A DNA stretch of 64,000 nt from Oscillospiraceae bacterium (GTDB lineage: Bacteria; Bacillota; Clostridia; Oscillospirales; Acutalibacteraceae): assembly GCA_015065665.1 (NCBI GenBank), contig SVPX01000001.1:1-64000 (forward strand), given 5' to 3'. A program made the position numbers and the translations under genes. The notes below the pieces were generated by a model. That model ran no database searches and had not been told where the DNA came from. It saw nothing but the letters and a program-made list of their open reading frames with translations. Positions 58,464 through 64,000 of this stretch are shown piece by piece. Numbering within the stretch: position 1 is the first letter of the stretch; every line of letters begins with the position of its first letter.

Positions 58464-61400
58464 ATGAAGAAGAGATTTGTTGCTATGACGCTTTGTCTTG
58501 TAATGCTGTTCTCCTGTGTTCTCACAGCAGTACCCGCACTCAGGGCTGAAGCAGCAACTACATACGAACAAAGTCTGCTTAATGCAGGTTTCCCGCAGAG
58601 CTACGTAACCAAGCTTTCTGCTCTGCATGACAGACATCCTAACTGGAAGTTTGAGCCTCTGCTTGTTACAAAGCAGAAGCCTGCTTACACATGGAGCTAC
58701 GTTATCGGAAAGGAGACAGAGAATGACCAGAGAAATCTGATTTATCATTCCTATTCTTCCAAGGCATACGCTCTTGATTCCACTCTTGTTGAGTCAGGAT
58801 TGTGGTACAAGTGTAACAAGGCAACTGTTGAGTTCTTTATGGACCCCAGAAACTTCCTTGATGAACAGCGCATTTTCCAGTTCGAAGCACTTCAGTTTAC
58901 AGGCAATTACACCGCAAAGGATGTTGCAAACAGCATCAAGGGTACTTTTATGGACGGTGTAACCCTTGAAAACGGAAAGACCTATGCTCAGAACTTCTAC
59001 GATATTGGTAAAGCCGTAAACGTCAGCCCTTTCCACCTTGCAGCCCGTGTCAAGCAGGAGCAGGGACTGGGACAGAGTCCCCTGATTTCAGGTAACTGCG
59101 GTACAACTCTCCGTCAGTGCTACGTTAACAAGACAAACGGTGCACCTGCTACAGGCTACGATAACTGCGATTTCAACCAGTATAACGGACTTTACAACTA
59201 CTTCAACATCGGTGCCTTCGGCACAGGTTATTTCAATATCTGGCTCAATGGTATGACCGAGGCTCAGACAGGTGGTTGGAATACCAGATACAAGGCTATC
59301 CAGGGCGGTGCACAGAAGGTTCACGATATGTACGTAGGCGTACATCAGAACACTCTGTATCTCCAGAAATTCAACGTTCATCCTTCTTCTTCCAAGAACT
59401 TCTGGGGTCAGTATATGCAGAACGTTTCTGCAGCATGGAGCGAGTCCCTTACAATCCATAATGCATACAAGAACAACGGACTTCTTGATACAGCGTTTAC
59501 ATTCATCATTCCTGTTTACGACGGAATGCCCACATCCTGTCCCGATCCCGGCGGCGCTTTCAAGGCAAATACTCCCGAGCCTGCGGTTTCTATTCCTTCT
59601 TCATTGAAGAGCCAGGTGTTTGACCCTGAGTATTATCGCAATGCTCACGCAGACCTTAAGAACGCATTCGGTTCTGATGAAGGAAAGCTTTATCAGCATT
59701 TCCTTGAGTTCGGTATCAAAGAAGGCCGTCAGGCACATCCTGCCTTTGATGTCAAGTATTACCTCAGTGCAAACAAGGACCTAGCGGCTGCTTTTGGCAC
59801 AGACTACGAAAAAGGTATGAACCATTTTGTCAAGAATGGTTACAAGGAAGGCAGAACTACTGCTAAACCTGCAAACCTTGGTGACAGCTTCTACGCAAAG
59901 ATTACCTCTGTAAAAGCCGACAAGAACGTAAGTATGATTGATGGCAACGTTCTTATTTACAATGACTCTACTGCTCCGGCACAGGTGTGGAAGTTTGAGC
60001 GTCAGTCAAACGGCAGTTACAAGATTATCAATATGAAGGACGGCAAGAGCGTTCTTCACGTTAATAACCGAAGCAGTGCCTCAGGAACAAATGTGTGCAT
60101 TGCAGAGGATAAGGGATACACATCCCAGCGTTGGTATGTGTATAAGAACGGTAACTCTTATATTCTGAAGCCCGGTTGCGCAAGTCTATGTGCACTTGAT
60201 GTTCAGAATGGTGAAACAGCCAACAAGACAAATGTACAGATTTACACGGTTGATGGTACACCTGCACAGAACTTTGTGATTTCAAAGACAAATGCTCCCA
60301 GTGAACCAGAAACAACAACCGTTACATATAAGGTAACATCGCCCTATAACACACAGAGCATCGGAACATATACCTCTCTGAGTTCTGCAAAGGCAGTTGC
60401 CAACCAGAAGGTTCAGTTGGGCTATGTTGTTTACGATTCCACAGGTAAACTTGCATATACACCTGCCACATCTCTCAACGCTTCCAAGATTCTTTGGGAG
60501 GCAAAGATTGTTGCAGATTATCAGAGGGATAACGCGTTTGTATACGGAAATGCCACTAAGAATCCCTACTTTGACAAGTCTCAGAAGGTTGTTTCCTGTG
60601 ATAGATTTGTTGGTTGGGTTCTGGGTAACGCAGGTTATGTAAACGGTCAGCCCACAGCCTACGGTCTTAACCTTTACGGCTCCAACCATGATCTGGGTTA
60701 CGGAAGCCTGGAGTACTTCCTCAAGCAGCACGGATTTACAAAGATTACAGATATCAGTCAGGTTAAAGCAGGCGATATCGTCTTTGTAGGTTATTCACAC
60801 GCTCATACAGTTCTCAGTGCTGAAATGCGCGAATATCCCCAGCATGTATATATCGCAGCAAGTAACTACGGATCAAACGGTCAGTCCTACAGATATGATG
60901 CAGGCAGCCTTGCAAGAATCCGCTCTACACAGCCCTCTTATGAGCCTGTAAGCTATACATCAAACGTATTCAGATTTGCATTCAGAGCCCCCTCTACAGG
61001 TAACGTTGTATCTTCCGGTTCTTCAACAACAACTACTCCCGAGGGTACAACAGGTGCAAGCGGTGTAACACTCACAGCGTTCCAGAAGAAGCTTGTGTTC
61101 GACTCAACCTATTATACAAACAAATATCCCGACCTTAAGAATGCTTTTGGCTCAGATTCAACCAAGCTCTACGACCACTTCCTTAACTTTGGTATCAAGG
61201 AAGGTCGTCAGGCTCATCCCGTATTTAACGTTAAGTATTATCTCAGCCAGCATAAAGACTTGCAGGATGTATTCGGCGATGATTATGCAAGAGCGCTGAA
61301 TCATTATGTTAATATCGGTTATAAAGAAAACAGAAAGACAGCGGAGCTTGTTGATCTGGGTGAAAACTTCTATGCTAACATTACACCCGCAGCAGTCAGC

Positions 61401-64000
61401 AATATGGCAGTTACACTGTATTCTACAAAGTACGTTGTAATTTCCGACGCAAATGATGCTGCAGCACAGGTGTGGAATTTTATCCGTCAGTCAGATGGCA
61501 GTTACAAGATTGTCAATATGAAGACAGGCACAAAGATTCTGACAGCAAGTGATAATGCAAACCAGTACATCACAATTGCGGATAACAACGACAGCAAGGA
61601 GCAGCGTTGGTTTATCTATGAGAAAAACGGCACATATGTGTTAAAGTGTGCCGATTCTCAGTACTCTGTTCTTGACCTTAACGGCAACAAGACAGCAGAC
61701 AACACCTCTCTTGTTTACAGCGAGGTTGACGGCGCCAAGACTCAGAGATGGAGAATTACAAAGACATCCGCTCCTGTTAAGGAAGAGCCCTCTGCTCCCA
61801 AGGTAACTTACAGTGTTGTATCTCCCTACAACACAAAGAGCATTGGCACATATACAAGCCTTGAGTCTGCCAAGTCAGCGGCAAATTCCAGAGTTCACAT
61901 GGGATACGTTGTATATGACTCCACAGGCAAGTTTGTGTATACTCCTGCAACATCTCTCAATGCTTCCAAGATTCTCTGGGAGGCAAAGATTGTTGCAGAC
62001 TATCAGAGAGATAACGGATGGACGTACGGTAATGCCAGCAAGAACCCCTACTACGACAAGTCTCAGAAGATTGTTTCCTGTGACCGTTACGTAGGTTGGG
62101 TAATGGGTAATGCCGGATATATCAGCGGTCAGCCTGCTACTTCCGGACTTAATCTGTACGGTCATAAAGCAGATATGGGTGAGGGATGTCTTGAGACCTT
62201 CCTCAAACAGCACGGTTTTACAAAGATTACTGACATCAATCAGGTTCAGGCAGGCGACGTGGTGTTTGTCGGTTATTCAACTGCTCATACATCTCTCAGC
62301 CAAGAAATGCGTCAGTATCCCCAGCACGTGTTTATTGCAGCCAGCGGGTACCTTGCAGGCGGCGGACAGACATACAGATACGACGCAGGCAGCAACAACC
62401 GCATCCGTTCCAACCAGCCCTCTTATGAGCCTCTGAGTTATTCAGCTAATCCCTTCAGATTTGCATACAGAGCTCCCGCAACAGGTAACACAACACAGGC
62501 AGGTTCTTCTGTAACTACCAACTCAAATGGTACAACAGGTGAGAGTGGAGTTACACTCTCAGCATTCCAGAAGAAACTTGTATTTGATCCTACATATTAC
62601 AGCAACAAATATCCCGACCTCAAGGCTGCTTTTGGCTCTGATGCCACAAAACTGTATACTCACTTTATGAACTTCGGCATCAAGGAAGGCCGTCAGGCCC
62701 ATCCTCTGTTTGACGTAAAGTATTATCTCACCGAGAACAGTGACCTTAAGGCTGCATTTGGTAAGGATTATGCCAAGGGTATTAACCACTATGTAACTAC
62801 CGGTTACGAAGAAGGCAGAAAGACTGCTGCTCCTGTTGACCTTGGTACAAACTTCTATGCTAAGATTCAGTGTGCAAAGAAGACAGGTATGGTTCTGGGT
62901 GTCAGCGGAACAAATGTAAATATTTACGAAAGTTCCTCCGCAGGTTCTCAGGTCTGGAAGTTTGTTCGTCAATCAAACGGCAGTTACAAGATTATCAATA
63001 TGGGTGACGGCAAGTCTGTTCTGGATGCATCTGCAACTGCAATGAAGCTGGCAACAAGCAACACCTCTACAAAGCAGAACTTCTATTTCTACGAGAAGAA
63101 CGGCACTTATGTAATTATGCCTGCTTTTGCTAAATACGAGGTTCTTGACCTTGCAAGCTCAAGCCTTGCAGCAGGTTCAAACGTAATCCGTGACGTTACT
63201 GACGGTGCAGCAACCCAGAGATTCAGAATCGAAAAAACATCTGCACCCACAAACGGTACTGTAAAACCCACAGCAGTAACATACAGAGTAACATCTCCCT
63301 ACAACACAAGTTGTATCGGTACCTTCACAAGCCTTGCAGCAGCAAAGTCTGTAGCAAGCAGTAAGGTTCAGCTTGGTTACGTTGTATACGATTCCACAGG
63401 TAAACTTGTTTTTACTCCTGCAACATCCCTCAATGCTTCCAAGATTCTCTGGGAGGCAAAGCTTGTTGCAGATTATCAGAAGGCTAATAACTGGGTTTAC
63501 GGTGATGCATCTGTTAATCCCTTCTATGACAAGAGCCAGAGAGTAGTATCCTGTGACAGATTCGTCGGCTGGGTTCTGGGTAATGCGGGATTTGTAAACG
63601 GTCAGCCTGCAACAAGAGGTTTGCCGCTTCCCGGTCATAACCTGGATTTACAGTATAACTCTCTTGAGAGTTTCCTCAAGCTTCACGGCTTTACCAAGAT
63701 TACAAATATGGCAGATGTCAAAGCGGGTGACGTTGTGTTTGTAGGCTATTGCTACAATCATACCTATCTGGCACCTCAGTATCGCTCATATCCTCAGCAT
63801 GTATTTATTGCTGCAAGTAACTACAATTCCAGCGGTCAGACCTACAGATATGATGACGGCAGCCTTACAAGAATCCGTTCAACACAGCCGTTCTATGAGC
63901 CTCTGAATTATTCCTCGAATCCCTTCAGATTTGCTTACAGACCACCTTCAGGCGGTACAGCATCAGCTGCAACATCTTCAACAAAGGTAAGCATCAGCAG
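58464..64000 (+). CDS. Giant modular peptidoglycan hydrolase, 3' end beyond window
   Basis: The frame is open for at least 1845 codons and runs off the window. After a signal peptide (KKRFVAMTLCLVMLFSCVLT...) comes a glucosaminidase-like domain (residues ~35-330: PNWKFEPLL, FFMDPRNFLDEQRIFQFEAL, FHLAARVKQEQGLGQ). Three copies of a ~494-residue unit follow. Each has (i) a paired motif DLKNAFGSD...HFLEFGIKEGRQAHP and a shorter copy, (ii) a ricin-like β-trefoil with QVWKFERQSNGSYKIINM, and (iii) a papain-like domain with the Cys in VVSCDRFVGWVLGNAGY and AGDIVFVGY, PQHVYIAAS. The domain identities are my reading. SD AAAGG. Confidence 0.75.
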   Translation, partial: MKKRFVAMTLCLVMLFSCVLTAVPALRAEAATTYEQSLLNAGFPQSYVTKLSALHDRHPNWKFEPLLVTKQKPAYTWSYVIGKETENDQRNLIYHSYSSKAYALDSTLVESGLWYKCNKATVEFFMDPRNFLDEQRIFQFEALQFTGNYTAKDVANSIKGTFMDGVTLENGKTYAQNFYDIGKAVNVSPFHLAARVKQEQGLGQSPLISGNCGTTLRQCYVNKTNGAPATGYDNCDFNQYNGLYNYFNIGAFGTGYFNIWLNGMTEAQTGGWNTRYKAIQGGAQKVHDMYVGVHQNTLYLQKFNVHPSSSKNFWGQYMQNVSAAWSESLTIHNAYKNNGLLDTAFTFIIPVYDGMPTSCPDPGGAFKANTPEPAVSIPSSLKSQVFDPEYYRNAHADLKNAFGSDEGKLYQHFLEFGIKEGRQAHPAFDVKYYLSANKDLAAAFGTDYEKGMNHFVKNGYKEGRTTAKPANLGDSFYAKITSVKADKNVSMIDGNVLIYNDSTAPAQVWKFERQSNGSYKIINMKDGKSVLHVNNRSSASGTNVCIAEDKGYTSQRWYVYKNGNSYILKPGCASLCALDVQNGETANKTNVQIYTVDGTPAQNFVISKTNAPSEPETTTVTYKVTSPYNTQSIGTYTSLSSAKAVANQKVQLGYVVYDSTGKLAYTPATSLNASKILWEAKIVADYQRDNAFVYGNATKNPYFDKSQKVVSCDRFVGWVLGNAGYVNGQPTAYGLNLYGSNHDLGYGSLEYFLKQHGFTKITDISQVKAGDIVFVGYSHAHTVLSAEMREYPQHVYIAASNYGSNGQSYRYDAGSLARIRSTQPSYEPVSYTSNVFRFAFRAPSTGNVVSSGSSTTTTPEGTTGASGVTLTAFQKKLVFDSTYYTNKYPDLKNAFGSDSTKLYDHFLNFGIKEGRQAHPVFNVKYYLSQHKDLQDVFGDDYARALNHYVNIGYKENRKTAELVDLGENFYANITPAAVSNMAVTLYSTKYVVISDANDAAAQVWNFIRQSDGSYKIVNMKTGTKILTASDNANQYITIADNNDSKEQRWFIYEKNGTYVLKCADSQYSVLDLNGNKTADNTSLVYSEVDGAKTQRWRITKTSAPVKEEPSAPKVTYSVVSPYNTKSIGTYTSLESAKSAANSRVHMGYVVYDSTGKFVYTPATSLNASKILWEAKIVADYQRDNGWTYGNASKNPYYDKSQKIVSCDRYVGWVMGNAGYISGQPATSGLNLYGHKADMGEGCLETFLKQHGFTKITDINQVQAGDVVFVGYSTAHTSLSQEMRQYPQHVFIAASGYLAGGGQTYRYDAGSNNRIRSNQPSYEPLSYSANPFRFAYRAPATGNTTQAGSSVTTNSNGTTGESGVTLSAFQKKLVFDPTYYSNKYPDLKAAFGSDATKLYTHFMNFGIKEGRQAHPLFDVKYYLTENSDLKAAFGKDYAKGINHYVTTGYEEGRKTAAPVDLGTNFYAKIQCAKKTGMVLGVSGTNVNIYESSSAGSQVWKFVRQSNGSYKIINMGDGKSVLDASATAMKLATSNTSTKQNFYFYEKNGTYVIMPAFAKYEVLDLASSSLAAGSNVIRDVTDGAATQRFRIEKTSAPTNGTVKPTAVTYRVTSPYNTSCIGTFTSLAAAKSVASSKVQLGYVVYDSTGKLVFTPATSLNASKILWEAKLVADYQKANNWVYGDASVNPFYDKSQRVVSCDRFVGWVLGNAGFVNGQPATRGLPLPGHNLDLQYNSLESFLKLHGFTKITNMADVKAGDVVFVGYCYNHTYLAPQYRSYPQHVFIAASNYNSSGQTYRYDDGSLTRIRSTQPFYEPLNYSSNPFRFAYRPPSGGTASAATSSTKVSIS
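59619..64000 (+). repeat. Three ~1.48-kb direct repeats inside the giant hydrolase gene
   Basis: Equivalent codons for the Phe that opens each unit lie at 59619, 61098 and 62583, spacing 1479 and 1485 bp (493 and 495 codons). Long near-identical stretches, for example AATGCTTCCAAGATTCT in each papain-like domain, show tandem duplication. The third unit is nearly complete; more may follow. Confidence 0.9.

Overview
The window looks like chromosome from a low- to mid-GC Clostridia bacterium of the Ruminococcus/Oscillospiraceae type. The pointers are T-box, FMN and THF riboswitches, group II ECF vitamin transport, TTG starts behind strong Shine-Dalgarno sites, a group B-like [FeFe] hydrogenase, and many secreted proteins with dockerin-like repeats and family-26-like starch-binding modules next to a lipoprotein GH13 amylase. 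That last combination recalls amylosome-bearing Ruminococcus bromii-like gut bacteria. The species assignment is inference from gene content only.

Layout. 1-4.9 kb: 3' end of uvrA, then a compact phage-derived cassette (baseplate/tail proteins, two small ORFs, GH25 endolysin with a half-dockerin, holin). 5-10.3 kb: thyX-tmk-DJ1-5-FTHF cyclo-ligase, then mltG and a U32 (TrhP-like) gene. 10.3-15.7 kb: a secreted dockerin protein, alaS behind a T-box, and a starch-binding dockerin protein. 15.7-21.6 kb (minus strand): folT (THF riboswitch), ribU (FMN riboswitch), LicD, GT2, a membrane protein and a PepV-type dipeptidase. 21.7-29.4 kb: yfbR-like HD nucleotidase, two LytR-CpsA-Psr ligases, DUF2804 plus a PP2C-like fragment, a small lipoprotein and ruvCAB. 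29.4-40.1 kb: glmM, an RNA-methyltransferase-like gene, ecfA1-ecfA2-ecfT-truA, a DUF5711-like protein, CvpA, pgsA and a Zn-finger ClpC-type ATPase. 40.1-45 kb (minus): EamA, ABC-F, DUF3021/LytTR pair, a small membrane protein and a cholylglycine-hydrolase-like enzyme. 45-50.2 kb: TIR-transmembrane protein, 181-bp repeats ending in tRNA-Gly, SecB-like protein, dockerin/CBM protein, tRNA-Gln, an eight-hairpin array, an IS200 element and an RluA-type synthase. 50.3-55.8 kb: orphan PqqD, amylase, then a small-peptide/PqqD/nucleotidyltransferase cluster and a hydrogenase. 55.9 kb to the end: a triple starch-binding protein and a giant modular peptidoglycan hydrolase that runs off the window.

How the parts work together. 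FolT and RibU are substrate-binding subunits that need the shared EcfA1-EcfA2-EcfT engine encoded about 15 kb away. ThyX uses reduced folate and a flavin to make dTMP, which Tmk phosphorylates, so vitamin uptake and thymidylate synthesis are functionally linked here. GlmM, MltG, the LCP ligases, LicD, GT2 and the hydrolases belong to cell-envelope construction and turnover. The starch-binding and dockerin proteins and the amylase point to surface starch capture.

The best candidate for an undescribed system is 52.5-54.3 kb: a 49-residue acidic peptide on its own consensus promoter, an intercistronic stem-loop, a PqqD/RRE-type protein and a PF14907-type nucleotidyltransferase. No radical SAM enzyme, lasso cyclase, protease or exporter is visible in this window. 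Other notable structures are the giant triplicated hydrolase, the mirror-symmetric hairpin array beside IS200, and the tRNA-Gly-derived tandem repeat. All calls rest on reading the sequence; no database search was run.
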